A stretch of 64,000 bases of DNA. It comes from Halorhabdus salina (GTDB lineage Archaea; Halobacteriota; Halobacteria; Halobacteriales; Haloarculaceae). This document shows positions 35,978 through 44,690 of the stretch, piece by piece (position 1 is the first letter of the stretch; the number at the start of each line of letters is the position of its first letter). Under the pieces are notes generated by a model. The model had not been told where the DNA came from. It saw nothing but the letters and a program-made list of their open reading frames with translations, and searched no databases. The translations under genes and the position numbers were made by a program. The DNA lies in assembly GCF_013839425.1 (NCBI RefSeq), contig NZ_JACDNP010000002.1, positions 187,453-251,452 of the forward strand. Reading direction: 5' to 3'.

Positions 35978-36139
35978 TCAGCGAAATGTCTCCATCTCGA
36001 TCGGTTCGAGATCGGTTGCTCCCTCATCGATGTACGTCCCGATCTGCTGGTCGACCTCACCGACCTGTTCCGGCAGCCACTATCGCAAGAATCGGAGTGT
36101 CTTCATGTGGACTGTCGCATCGCCCGACTCGTTGTGAAA
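35978..36139 (-). pseudogene. gene remnant with an in-frame stop
   Basis: The minus strand reads FHNESGDATVHMKTLRFLR, stop TAG, WLPEQVGEVDQQIGTYIDEG, ATDLEPIEMETFR, stop. The composition looks like haloarchaeal coding sequence but no family is recognised and there is no complete start. It occupies most of the 355-bp gap between the esterase and the AAA ATPase gene. The remainder of the gap holds a TATA element (TTTTAAATA, 36206-36214) for the ATPase. Confidence 0.3.
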
Positions 36140-36254
36140 GATTAGAGTGAGTGTTCTGGACTCTGAGAGTGATAAACTGAGACCTCTATTACATATAATA
36201 TCTGGTTTTAAATAGGAGGGCGGGATAGATTGTCACAAAGAAGGTACATATCCC

Positions 36255-37649
36255 ATGAAAGCAAAATCGGAACAACGGGCAGGGTCCACCCACCAAGGTC
36301 AGAAGATCGGCTACGTGTTACGGCGTAGTGGTGAGACAATCGTCTACGCAGGTAAGGTTGCCCTCTTGGCGGTGGTAGGCCTTAGTCTGTTCATCGTCGG
36401 TTCCTTGATCCGCGCATTTGGCTATCTCGTTCGTCTCGGATCAATCGGTCCCTACTGGTTCGAGTTCGCTTTCGCAGGTGGCGTGATCTATGCAACCAGC
36501 CAAGGGATTACTGCGCTCGCGTCAACCGTAGGGGCGTCTCTCCCCCTTCTCTGGACAGGGATTTTCATCGGGACTGTCGCTCTCGGTGCCGTGACGGTCG
36601 GCGACTATCTCGCAGGAGGTGGGCTACTGCTCTTTCCGACGGCCAAGATCATCCCAGAACAGGTGAGGACATCCGATCTACTCGGTTGGTCGGACGATAG
36701 TTCCAGTACCGAAGAAAACGGGGAAGAAATGGAATACGAAGAACGACGAGGCGCAGGGTACAATGATGACTGGGACCCCAGTGTCGATGTGGATGCGGGA
36801 GGTTCCAAGATCGGATCGAGAGACAAGAGCTCTACTACGAGTGACGAGTCCGATACCGACATGACGAGTACCGAGTACCTCCGGGAACCCCCGTCAACCA
36901 ACTTCGATGACGTCGGCGGGATGGAAGAACTCAAGAGTGAACTCCGCAGTCGTGTGATTGAGCCCCTCGAAAACCCCGAAAAATACGAGCGATACGGGCT
37001 GAGTGTCGAAAATGGGCTCCTCCTATACGGCCCGCCGGGGACGGGGAAGACGTACATCTCGAAAGCCCTTGCAGGAGAGCTCGGGATCAACTACATCCAA
37101 GTGAAAGGGTCGGACATTATCGAGCGGTGGATCGGTGCAGGGACCGAGAACGTTGCACAGTTGTTCGAAGAGGCCCGTGAGCACCAACCCTGCTTGGTCT
37201 TCGTCGACGAGATCGACGCGCTCACTCCCAATCGGAGTGGTCAGGGACAGCACCAAGATCAGATGAACACGGTCAACCAGTTCCTTGAAGAAGTGAGCGA
37301 AATCAACGAGCAAGACCACGATATCGTCATTATTGGGGCGACCAATCGAGCCGATCAAATTGACGACGCGATGCTACGTAGTGGCCGCCTCTCAGAGAAA
37401 ATCGAAGTGCCTCCACCGGACGCAACCTCCCGTATAGCCATCCTCGACAATCACCTTGATGCCCCTGTCGCGGGAGAAACGATTCAATCCAATCAAATTG
37501 CAGATGCTTCCGAAGGGCTGACGGCGGCTGACATGCAGCGAGTAGCCGACGAAGCCGCTTGGGAAGCGATGGAGCGGGAAGGAAAAGTGACCCATGAGGA
37601 CCTCATCGGAGCCATCCAAGATATCAAAGCACAAGAAGGGTCCTACTGA
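36255..37649 (+). CDS. membrane-anchored AAA ATPase
   Basis: A 464-residue protein. Residues 33-62, 68-92 and 96-125 are hydrophobic and likely form three to four membrane helices; 145-215 is an acidic linker; 215-460 is an AAA domain with FDDVGGMEELKSELRSRVIEPL, Walker A GPPGTGKT (259-266), Walker B CLVFVDEID, sensor IIGATNR and the DAMLRSGRLSEKIEVPPPD arginine-finger region. The ATPase resembles Cdc48/proteasome-type and FtsH AAA modules, but the zinc protease domain of FtsH is absent. It may extract or remodel membrane proteins. It has its own TATA element, and is followed by inverted repeats and a lipoprotein gene of similarly low GC, suggesting an acquired pair. Confidence 0.85.
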   Translation: MKAKSEQRAGSTHQGQKIGYVLRRSGETIVYAGKVALLAVVGLSLFIVGSLIRAFGYLVRLGSIGPYWFEFAFAGGVIYATSQGITALASTVGASLPLLWTGIFIGTVALGAVTVGDYLAGGGLLLFPTAKIIPEQVRTSDLLGWSDDSSSTEENGEEMEYEERRGAGYNDDWDPSVDVDAGGSKIGSRDKSSTTSDESDTDMTSTEYLREPPSTNFDDVGGMEELKSELRSRVIEPLENPEKYERYGLSVENGLLLYGPPGTGKTYISKALAGELGINYIQVKGSDIIERWIGAGTENVAQLFEEAREHQPCLVFVDEIDALTPNRSGQGQHQDQMNTVNQFLEEVSEINEQDHDIVIIGATNRADQIDDAMLRSGRLSEKIEVPPPDATSRIAILDNHLDAPVAGETIQSNQIADASEGLTAADMQRVADEAAWEAMEREGKVTHEDLIGAIQDIKAQEGSY

Positions 37650-37784
37650 CACTCTCGCTACCCTCTCTGCGGATCTATTTTCACCGGAATATCCACCCAT
37701 ACCGGAAGAAGCTCCGGGATTAGAGAGCTAACCAACACAAACGCCAACCTGTGCGAATCTGTTGGTTAGCCACGGGGAGTGTCA
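37647..37784. repeat. nested inverted repeats between ATPase and lipoprotein genes
   Basis: Outer arms TGACACTC (37647-37654, including the ATPase stop codon) and GAGTGTCA (37777-37784) enclose inner arms GCTAACCAACA (37727-37737) and TGTTGGTTAGC (37760-37770), all perfect. The inner pair has a 22-nt loop. The stretch has no open frame. It may be a terminator-like RNA structure, a processing signal or a small nonautonomous element. The lipoprotein TATA (TTTAAATA) follows at about 37793-37800. Confidence 0.75.
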
Positions 37785-37822
37785 TACCCGGATTTAAATA
37801 AGATGAGAAGATACGAGAGAAT

Positions 37823-38731
37823 ATGACTGATAAACAAACACGACGGAAGTATCTTACCGCAGTATCGGGATTGTTTGCCACTGGACTCGCTGGTTGTAGC
37901 GGAGGGAATGAGACAACTAGTAGTGATGAAACAGTTGGTGGAAGTACAACAACTGATGAGAAGGTGCAATCAGCAGACTTGATTGAAAACGTGGAGATTG
38001 AAAGCCAGATCGAGGATCACTATGGAAATCTCAATGTGATTGTTGGGCTAGTCAATGACCACAGTATCAACAAAATCAATCTGATCGGGCCGGAGGGACA
38101 AGTCCACGCCAGTTCTTCAGTTCCGACTGGTGCGACGAAGGTCACGATGAAGATACTGGATGATAGAGGGGCTGACGTAGAGGAAGGCGAGATCCCCTCG
38201 CCTGGTGCATATGAAATCGCACTCATCAAAGATGGTTCGGTAGTTCAAGAACAATCACTCGATTTTACCTACGACATCACAGTCGAAAATATATCCTTGG
38301 TTGAAGACGGGTATGTGACCCAATTCCGACTTAGTGTACGGAATGAGGGTGAAATCCCGATCCAGCCAGAAACCGCATTCGTAACAGGGGATGTACCTGA
38401 CCCTGGTAGCCCCGACGGTCGAAATGCGATTATAAGAGGGGTAGGTCATGACGCAGAGGGTCATACGGCTGGGATTTATCTCTGGCCGGGATACACCTCA
38501 CCAATTGGAATTGGAGGGCCTTTGAGCAGTGTAGTAAGTGATGATTGTAATGGCGACGTGCGAAATGCCACAATCCACTTACATAGTCCCTCAGATCCTC
38601 TATTCGAGATAGACGTTGAATTTGTTCTATCTGGAGACGCTAGAGCACAGATCACAGGTAAGAACGTCTGCTCGAGTGGCGAAGTTCAATCGTGGAATGT
38701 GCGCCGTGTGAAAGACAATACAGCCGAGTAA
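37823..38731 (+). CDS. Tat-exported lipoprotein of unknown function
   Basis: A 302-residue protein with a Tat-type lipoprotein signal: RRKYL followed by a hydrophobic core TAVSGLFATGLAGC, with C23 or so as the lipid-modified cysteine of the haloarchaeal lipobox. A Ser/Thr-rich linker (SGGNETTSSDETVGGSTTTDEK) follows. The rest looks like beta-rich extracellular domains; I recognise no family. Two cysteines (SDDCNGD and GKNVCSSGE) could form a disulfide. The DNA is clearly AT-richer than the neighbouring genes. A TATA element stands about 25 nt before ATG 37823, so the message is essentially leaderless. Confidence 0.8.
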   Translation: MTDKQTRRKYLTAVSGLFATGLAGCSGGNETTSSDETVGGSTTTDEKVQSADLIENVEIESQIEDHYGNLNVIVGLVNDHSINKINLIGPEGQVHASSSVPTGATKVTMKILDDRGADVEEGEIPSPGAYEIALIKDGSVVQEQSLDFTYDITVENISLVEDGYVTQFRLSVRNEGEIPIQPETAFVTGDVPDPGSPDGRNAIIRGVGHDAEGHTAGIYLWPGYTSPIGIGGPLSSVVSDDCNGDVRNATIHLHSPSDPLFEIDVEFVLSGDARAQITGKNVCSSGEVQSWNVRRVKDNTAE

Positions 38732-38857
38732 CGATGTCCCGCTGCTTAATGGATTGCCCCCAAACATCAGCGGTAAAATCTCTTGTGTCCGCTTGATCGC
38801 CACGAGGGATACTATTGGCCAGCTTTTCCGGAGGCCCTATACGACCAGTCGCCCCCT

Positions 38858-39490
38858 TCAGAGCACGCCCTCGGCGTCGAGGACGTCCTGCAGTTCGGCC
38901 ATCGACTCGACGACAACGTCACAGGCCGGCTCGACCGTCTCCTTCGGGTCGAAGCCGACGGCAAGCCCCGCAACTTCGAGCATCGGCAAATCGTTTGCCC
39001 CGTCCCCGACCGCGACTGTCTCGTCCATTTCGACACCGTACTCGCCGGCCAGATCCGCCAGGGCGTCGTCCTTGGTCCCTTCGATCAACGGGCCCTCGAC
39101 CTCGCCGGTGAGCTGTGCCTCCGCGACCGGCAACCGATTGGCGACGATGCGATCGACGGTGACGTCTGCCTTCTGAAGTGCCGCCGCGACCCCACGATCA
39201 AAACCGCCGGTCAGGATCGCGGTGGTGACCCCGGCGTCGTTCAACGCCGCGATCACGTCGGCCGCACCCGGCCGCAGGTGGACCTTCTCGAAGGCAGCCC
39301 CGGCCTCCTCGTCGGCCAGTCCCTCAAGCAGCCCACACCGCTCCCGGAGGCTCTGTGCGTACTCGATCTCGCCGGCCATTGCGCGCTGGGTGATGGTGTC
39401 CATCTGCTCGACGACGCCACAACGTTCGGCCAGGAACGTCGTCATCTCGTCCCCCGAGAGGGTCCCGTCGAAGTCGAAGGCAACTAGCAT
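38858..39490 (-). CDS. serB: phosphoserine phosphatase
   Basis: A 210-residue HAD-family enzyme for the last step of serine synthesis. Motif I is DFDGTLSGDEM (D5, D7), motif II is the AILTGGFD serine/threonine region, motif III the TKDDALADLAGEY lysine, motif IV VGDGANDLPML. A helical cap (20-70) with ERCGVVEQMDTITQRAM and ERCGLLEGL fits SerB rather than other HAD phosphatases. It starts at ATG 39490. It stands between the lipoprotein and the decayed MFS gene; the 126 bp before it (38732-38857) hold nothing recognisable. Confidence 0.88.
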   Translation of the reverse strand: MLVAFDFDGTLSGDEMTTFLAERCGVVEQMDTITQRAMAGEIEYAQSLRERCGLLEGLADEEAGAAFEKVHLRPGAADVIAALNDAGVTTAILTGGFDRGVAAALQKADVTVDRIVANRLPVAEAQLTGEVEGPLIEGTKDDALADLAGEYGVEMDETVAVGDGANDLPMLEVAGLAVGFDPKETVEPACDVVVESMAELQDVLDAEGVL

Positions 39491-39593
39491 GGCTTCGGGT
39501 TTGCGACGCTCCTTTTCAAAGGGTACGATTCGCGTCCAGATCGAACAACCCTCAGCGCCATAATATCCGGGCCATCAGCCCGAAATATTGCGG

Positions 39594-40432
39594 TCACCAG
39601 GGTGCGAACGCACCGCGACCATGCTGATACGTCAACGCAGCGAGGAACGAACCAACGCGGGTGAAGGCGGCCGCACCGCCGAGGAAGAACACCCATTCGA
39701 TCCCGGCGGTACCCATCAGCCAGCCAGTAGTGGCGCGAGGATGCTGCCGGGCTTCCAGAGCAGCGAGCGAATTCCGATCGAACTGGCGATGCCCTCGCCT
39801 TTCCCCTCGTCGGCAAACAGCGCCATACTCGCCGGTTCGCGAAACGCGTCGGCGGCACCGAGCAACCCGTTCAGGACGATCGCCGCCAGGACGGCACCCA
39901 TAATGACCGCGACCAGGACGAACACCGTCGAGAAGCCAGTGAGTGCGAACAGTCCACCGGCGGCAAGCGGGGCCAGTCCACCGCCGGCCATCCGGAACGC
40001 ATTGTACTTGCCGATGTAGTTAGCACGGTCGCTCGCGGGAGCGAGATCCCCGATGACTGCCAGGCCGAGTAACCCGACACCTGTCATGCCTAGCCCCTGG
40101 AGCAGGCGTGCGCCGAGGAATCCGTCGATGCTGGTGATGACCGCGAACGCCGCGTACGCGAGAACGCTTGTCACCAAGCCAACCAGCAAGATCGTGCGTT
40201 TGCTATAGCGGTCCCCAGCCCACGCGATCGGCACGATCCCGATGGTCCGTGCGAGTTCCAGTGCTGTCACGAATACCCCGATCGTGATCCCGGTCGCCCC
40301 GAGAGCGTCGATGTAGTCGGGCAACAGCGTCAAGACTGTTATAAAACCGAAACTCCCCGCAAACCGCATCGTATACAGCGACGAGAACTGCAGTCGGGCG
40401 CGGCTGAGGTCCATGCCTTCGTGGATCGCCAA
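39594..40432 (-). pseudogene. MFS transporter, internally deleted and frameshifted
   Basis: The first 180 residues form six membrane helices of a major facilitator (SFGFITVLTLLPDYIDALGATG, AWAGDRYSKRTILLVGLV loop, ARLLQGLGMTGVGLLGLAVIGDLAP). After helix 6 the sequence passes directly to a late segment, DAFREPASMALFADEGKGEG.. RSLLWKPGSILAPLLAG, which normally follows helix 9. It then meets a stop at 39716. In another frame it goes on as GWLMGTAGIEWVFFLGGAAAFTRVGSFLAALTYQHGRGAFAPW and stop at 39594, the last helix. So an internal deletion of about 100-130 residues and a frameshift have inactivated it. Confidence 0.65.
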
Positions 40433-40632
40433 TTCGCGCTAAAATGTGTTACAAAACAGTTCATAGCTAGCGTTCCAGAGTAACTCGCGGCTCGCGGGTC
40501 GCTCCTTTCAGTCGCTCCCGCTCGCTCAAACCGATGTCTCCTCGTTCCCGTCGGTCACTCCTCGACCTCGCAGCCCTTGGCCAATATTGCGCTACAGCCA
40601 AGTCCTATCACCCGCTGGGGCGACGTCATTGT

Positions 40633-41370
40633 ATGGAATCGAAAACCTGCGTCGTTACGGGCGCATCGCGGGGAATCGGCCGTGGAATCGCAGAGCGCTT
40701 CGGCGCGGCCGGCTGTGAGGTCGCCGTCAACTATCACAGTTCCGACGAGGCCGCACAGGCGGTCGTCGAGGCCGTCGAGGCGGCCGGCGGCGAGGCTATC
40801 GCCGTCCAGGCCGACGTGACCGACCCCGAGCAGGTCGACCTGATGGCCGAGGACGTCCAGGAGGCGTTCGGCGAGATTGACGTGTTGGTCAACAACGCCG
40901 GCATCAACCAGGACGTCTTCTTCGAGGAGATGACTCACGAGCAGTGGGGCGCCGTCCTGGATGTCCACCTCGACGGCGCGTTCAACTGCACCCAGACGTT
41001 CTACGACGACATCGTCGAGGCCGAGTCAGGCCGGCTGATCAACATCTCCTCGATCGTCGCGAAGGGGGGCAACCTCGGCCAGGCCAACTACGCGACGGCG
41101 AAGGCCGGCATCTTCGGCTTCACGCGGACGCTGGCGCACGAACTCGCTCGTGAGGGCTCGACAGCCAACTGCGTCGCACCGGGATTCATCGAGACGAGCA
41201 TGGTCACAGACCTTCCCGATTCGATCATCGAACAGGTCGAGGAGGACACGCCGCTTGGCCGGATCGGCGATGTCGAGGAGGTCGCCGACGTGGTCGCCTT
41301 TCTCGCCAGCGAGCGCTCGTCGTTCATCACCGGCGAGGTCATCGACGTCAACGGCGGGATGGATCTGTAA
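40633..41370 (+). CDS. beta-ketoacyl/acetoacetyl-CoA reductase (SDR family, FabG/PhaB-like)
   Basis: A 245-residue short-chain dehydrogenase. The NADPH site is VVTGASRGIGRGIAERF (8-24), then NNAG in VLVNNAGINQDV, and the catalytic set S-Y-K in NISSIVAKGGNLGQANYATAKAG (S139-like, Y152, K156). The C-terminus ITGEVIDVNGGMDL is the FabG/PhaB signature. Haloarchaea lack a standard type II fatty-acid synthase but use such reductases for polyhydroxyalkanoate precursors, so a PhaB role is likely; no phaC or phaE is nearby to confirm. ATG 40633 fits the family start; the longer frame from 40534 is rejected as noncoding. Confidence 0.85.
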   Translation: MESKTCVVTGASRGIGRGIAERFGAAGCEVAVNYHSSDEAAQAVVEAVEAAGGEAIAVQADVTDPEQVDLMAEDVQEAFGEIDVLVNNAGINQDVFFEEMTHEQWGAVLDVHLDGAFNCTQTFYDDIVEAESGRLINISSIVAKGGNLGQANYATAKAGIFGFTRTLAHELAREGSTANCVAPGFIETSMVTDLPDSIIEQVEEDTPLGRIGDVEEVADVVAFLASERSSFITGEVIDVNGGMDL

Positions 41371-41552
41371 GTCGTCCAGAGACGCTTGCCGAACGTAGTG
41401 AAGCCATAGAATTCGTATGGAGCCTGATCGGTGGAGTAATGGAAGATTCAGGACGGGTATCTTGTACAGACTCACCTCCAAGTTGAACAGCTAGATCAGT
41501 CACCACAGTCCACCAACCGAACACTTATTCCCTCAGTTCGCCTAGTCGGCGT

Positions 41553-41810
41553 ATGGCAAGTGCGACACGTGAGGAGTCTCCCGAAGAAGGTGTGGAGTTC
41601 ATCCACGAAGATGATGGGCGGATTACCGCCCGTGATCTGGAAACTGGTGTTGCCTCCTTCGGCGAGACGAAATCAGACGCACTCCAGATGCTCGCCGAGG
41701 CACTTGCGTGCCATGAGGGTGGCGAAGAGCCAGTCACCGACGAAGACCTCCAAGAGTGGGGGCTTGACGACGTTGAGCCTGGTAATACGGAACTTCCCGA
41801 GTTCATGTAG
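41553..41810 (+). CDS. hicB: HicB-family antitoxin
   Basis: An 85-residue protein with a degenerate RNase-H-like HicB fold: VEFIHEDDGRITARDLETGVASFGETKSDALQMLAEALACHEG. It lacks a separate DNA-binding domain, as many archaeal HicB proteins do. It precedes the hicA gene by 3 nt and would neutralise HicA. ATG 41553 follows a gap of 182 bp after the reductase gene in which no gene was found. Confidence 0.85.
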   Translation: MASATREESPEEGVEFIHEDDGRITARDLETGVASFGETKSDALQMLAEALACHEGGEEPVTDEDLQEWGLDDVEPGNTELPEFM

Positions 41811-41813
41811 TAG

Positions 41814-42065
41814 ATGGTTCGGACACAGTTCTCCGGGCGTGAAATTGCGTCTGTGCTGATTGACCACGGATTCGTCCGGACAGGCCGGGTTGGTAGCCAT
41901 CTGAAGCTCCGCTACGTGTCGCCTGACACCGATGAGGTGCGTATTGTGACAATCCCAATGAAGTCAGCGGATGACATCCCACCCGGAACACTCCAGTCGA
42001 TCGCTGAGCAGTCCGGAGCGAACGATTTTCATGCATGGTGCCGGTGGATTAGTGAAAACCTGTAG
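41814..42065 (+). CDS. hicA: HicA-family mRNA interferase toxin
   Basis: An 83-residue double-stranded RNA-binding-like toxin: FSGREIASVLIDHGFVRTGRVGSHLKLRY contains the catalytic histidine in the G-S-H-x-K-x-R motif, and VTIPMKSADDIPPGTLQSIAEQSG is the family's C-terminal helix pattern. HicA cleaves mRNA when HicB is lost. It is coupled to hicB (3-nt gap). The antitoxin-first order is the less common arrangement but is frequent in archaea. Confidence 0.9.
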   Translation: MVRTQFSGREIASVLIDHGFVRTGRVGSHLKLRYVSPDTDEVRIVTIPMKSADDIPPGTLQSIAEQSGANDFHAWCRWISENL

Positions 42066-42272
42066 CGCGTGGTTCGCAGGTTCGTTCTACCAGCCGACTC
42101 AGGAAAACGGATCGGGGAACAAATGAGCGTACTGTGATAAATACGCTCTCAGTCTTGCACAACAACTGGCACCACTATCAGAAATCTCCATGCTGTTTCA
42201 CCAACTCGGGAAAGAGCCCGTCACGAAGCAGGGAGCGGCCCATTGATCGGGCAGGACGTCGATCGATGAGTT

Positions 42273-42761
42273 ATGACGGACGATCAATTGACCGTCGAAC
42301 CGATCGGCACGATCCACTCACCGTACGAGACGCCCGAGGGGATGCCGATTCAGCCGGCAGGGACCGACGCCACGGGCCGGGTCGAGCTCGATGCCGCGTA
42401 CGAAGACGGCCTCGCTGACCTGGCGGACTTCTCGCACTGCATCCTCGTCTATCACTTTCACGAGTCACCGCCGGACGCTCCACTTCGCGTTGAACCGTTC
42501 CTCGACGACGCCGAACGCGGGCTGTTCGCCACCCGCGCCCCGAACCGGCCCAACCCGATCGGCCTCTCGGTCGTCGCGATCGAGTCGGTCACTGACGCCA
42601 CGATCGACGTGCGGGGAATCGACGTTCTCGACGAGACGCCATTGCTCGACGTCAAGCCGTTCGTCGGCGCGTTCGACGTCCCCGAGTCCGTCGAGGATGG
42701 ATGGATCACGGACTCGGACGACGATCCGGACGCTGTGCGGGCCGACGATCGATTCAGATAA
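42273..42761 (+). CDS. trmO: tRNA m6t6A37 methyltransferase (TrmO/TsaA family)
   Basis: A 162-residue protein with the TsaA/YaeB beta-barrel: VEPIGTIHSPYETPEGMPIQPAG (residues 6-28), DFSHCILVYHFHES and the SAM-site motif ATRAPNRPNPIGLSVV, then LDETPLLDVKPFVGAFD. In bacteria TrmO methylates N6-threonylcarbamoyladenosine-37 of tRNA; archaeal members are assumed to do the same. It stands alone; the preceding 207 bp (42066-42272) have no supported gene, although a short frame ending LFHQLGKEPVTKQGAAH could be a remnant. Confidence 0.88.
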   Translation: MTDDQLTVEPIGTIHSPYETPEGMPIQPAGTDATGRVELDAAYEDGLADLADFSHCILVYHFHESPPDAPLRVEPFLDDAERGLFATRAPNRPNPIGLSVVAIESVTDATIDVRGIDVLDETPLLDVKPFVGAFDVPESVEDGWITDSDDDPDAVRADDRFR

Positions 42762-42852
42762 GTCTTGAGCCCGATCGATAACATTCGAACCCGGCAAACG
42801 GCCAGACAAAACGGGTCAGACCGCTCCCGAAAACATCTGTCCGTCCCTCCGT

Positions 42853-43881
42853 TCAGTCAAGCAGGTGGATCGCGTCGGGCGGGATCCAGACGGCCGTTTC
42901 TCGTCCGTTTTCCGGAACAGTCCCCGATTGTGGCCGAACGCTCACCGTGACCGTCGCATCCACACCCGCCAGCTTGACCGCGACACGGTGGGCGTCGCCC
43001 TCGTAGAGACGCCGCCGAACCCTGCCGGCGAAGACGTTTTCGTCTCCGTCTGCTTCACGTCCCAGTTCGATCCGCGACGGATGGACACACGCCGTAACAG
43101 CGGTTCCGGATGACGCCTGGACGTCAGTCCGGAGTTCGAGGTCCCCGACTCGGACGACGGCCCCCAGGTCAGTTTGCCCGCTCACGGTCCCGTCGAGGCG
43201 ATTGTCGGTCCCGGTGAAGCGCGCGACGAACCGACTGGCCGGGCGATCGATCACCGTCTCGGGATCGTCGACCTGTTCGATGACACCGTCCCGGACGATC
43301 GCGACGCGATCGCCGAGTGCCATCGCCGCCCGCCGGTCGTGGGTGACGTAGATCACCGGCACGTCCAGGTCGGCGAAGATGTCCCGCAGTTCCGAGCGGA
43401 GACGCCGGCGGATCGGCGCGTCCAGACTCGCCAGCGGCTCGTCGAGCAGCAAGGCATCGGGATCGGCCGCAAGCGTCCGGGCGAGTGCGACCCGCTTGGC
43501 CTCGCCACCCGAGAGGTCGGGTGGCCGCCGGTCGAGGACACCATCGAGTTCGAGCAGTTCGGCGAGGTCGGCCACGCGGTCGTCGTCGGCCGCGGCATAG
43601 GCGACGTTCTCGTGAGCGGTCATATGCGGAAAGAGCGCGCCGTCCTGAAAGACCAGCCCGACGCCCCGCTCTTCGAGTGGCCGGTCCGTCAGTTCTCGGC
43701 CGTCGAGGGCGACCGTTCCTGCCTCGGGCGTGACGATCCCGGCGATCGACTGCAGCAGTGTGGTCTTCCCGCTGCCCGAGGGACCCAGCACTGACAGCAC
43801 CTCGCTGCCGACGGTCAGGCCAATTGGGCCGAGTTCGAAGGTGCCCACGGTCGCCCGCAGGTCGGTAAGTGCCAGCGTCAT
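42853..43881 (-). CDS. wtpC: tungstate/molybdate ABC transporter ATP-binding protein
   Basis: A 342-residue ABC ATPase: Walker A GPSGSGKTT (33-41), Q-loop VFQDGALFPHMT, signature LSGGEAKRVALARTL, Walker B ALLLDEPLASLD and switch histidine VTHDRR. The C-terminal 110 residues are a TOBE/MOP-like domain (GTDNRLDGTVSGQTDLGAVVRVGDLEL), which binds oxyanions in molybdate transporters. It overlaps wtpB by 4 nt and is the last gene of the operon. Whether molybdate or tungstate is preferred cannot be read from the sequence. Confidence 0.88.
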   Translation of the reverse strand: MTLALTDLRATVGTFELGPIGLTVGSEVLSVLGPSGSGKTTLLQSIAGIVTPEAGTVALDGRELTDRPLEERGVGLVFQDGALFPHMTAHENVAYAAADDDRVADLAELLELDGVLDRRPPDLSGGEAKRVALARTLAADPDALLLDEPLASLDAPIRRRLRSELRDIFADLDVPVIYVTHDRRAAMALGDRVAIVRDGVIEQVDDPETVIDRPASRFVARFTGTDNRLDGTVSGQTDLGAVVRVGDLELRTDVQASSGTAVTACVHPSRIELGREADGDENVFAGRVRRRLYEGDAHRVAVKLAGVDATVTVSVRPQSGTVPENGRETAVWIPPDAIHLLD

Positions 43882-44687
43882 TGCCAGGGATTCCTCGCGA
43901 CGGTATTGAGCACGAGCAAGGCCAGCAGCGCGATGGCCACCAGGACAATCGCCACGGGATAGGCCGCCTCGAGGCCGAGCGCCTGGAAGGAGGCCCAGAT
44001 CTCGACGGGCATCGTCCGGGGGTAGTAGGCGACCATCATAGTTGCACCGAACTCGCCGAGTGCCCGCGCGAACGTCAGCGTCATGCCCGCGACGATCCCC
44101 GGGCCGGCCAGGGGAAGGGTCACGCGCCGGGCCGTCGTCAGGCGGTCCTTGCCGAGCGACCGGGAAGCGTGTTCGAGCGACCGATCGACGCGCTCGAAGG
44201 CCGCCTTGGCCGTGACGACGACGAACGGCGACGCGACGAACGTCTGGGCGAGGACGACGCCGGCGAGCGAGCGCGTCAGCGGCAGGCCGGCCGCCGCGGC
44301 CGCTCCGCCCAGCGGCGTCCCCTCGCCGACAACCGCGAGCACGACCATCCCGCCGACCACCGGGGGAAGCACGAGCGGCAGGACGACGATCCCGAGAACG
44401 ACGCTCTTCCAGCGAGTCTCGGCCCGCGCCAGCCAGTACGCCAGGGGCACGCCCAGGATCGTGGCGACGACTGTCGTGATAGTCGCGGCAAGCACTGACG
44501 TCGTCGCGGCCGCCCGGACCGACGGGTCCGACAGCCCCGCCAGGAGCGCGTCCGGCGGCGTCGAGACCAGCAGGGCAACGAGCGGGAGGAGGTAATAGAC
44601 CACCAGGAGCCCGCCGCCGAGGAGCGCCACCGTCAGCCAGTCGCTGTTGCGGGGGCCGATCCGTGACCGAATGGTGCGTCCAGCCAT
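43878..44687 (-). CDS. wtpB: tungstate/molybdate ABC transporter permease
   Basis: A 269-residue permease with six hydrophobic helices and the inner-membrane EAA loop for the ATPase near residue 175 (ASRSLGKDRLTTARRVTLPLAGPGIVAG). Residues 70-110 (ILGVPLAYWLARAETRWKSVVLGIVVLPLVLPPVVGG) match ModB/WtpB/CysT-type permeases. It lies between wtpA (3-nt gap) and wtpC (4-nt overlap). Confidence 0.9.
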   Translation of the reverse strand: MAGRTIRSRIGPRNSDWLTVALLGGGLLVVYYLLPLVALLVSTPPDALLAGLSDPSVRAAATTSVLAATITTVVATILGVPLAYWLARAETRWKSVVLGIVVLPLVLPPVVGGMVVLAVVGEGTPLGGAAAAAGLPLTRSLAGVVLAQTFVASPFVVVTAKAAFERVDRSLEHASRSLGKDRLTTARRVTLPLAGPGIVAGMTLTFARALGEFGATMMVAYYPRTMPVEIWASFQALGLEAAYPVAIVLVAIALLALLVLNTVARNPWQ

Positions 44688-44690
44688 GGG

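Noticed and set aside
38783-39487. Plus-strand 234-residue frame
   Set aside because: Antisense to serB, which has complete HAD motifs.
40433-40632. Upstream extension of the SDR reductase to 40534
   Set aside because: The family core begins at MESKTCVVTGASRGIG (40633); the extension contains CGCTCGCTC-type intergenic repeats.
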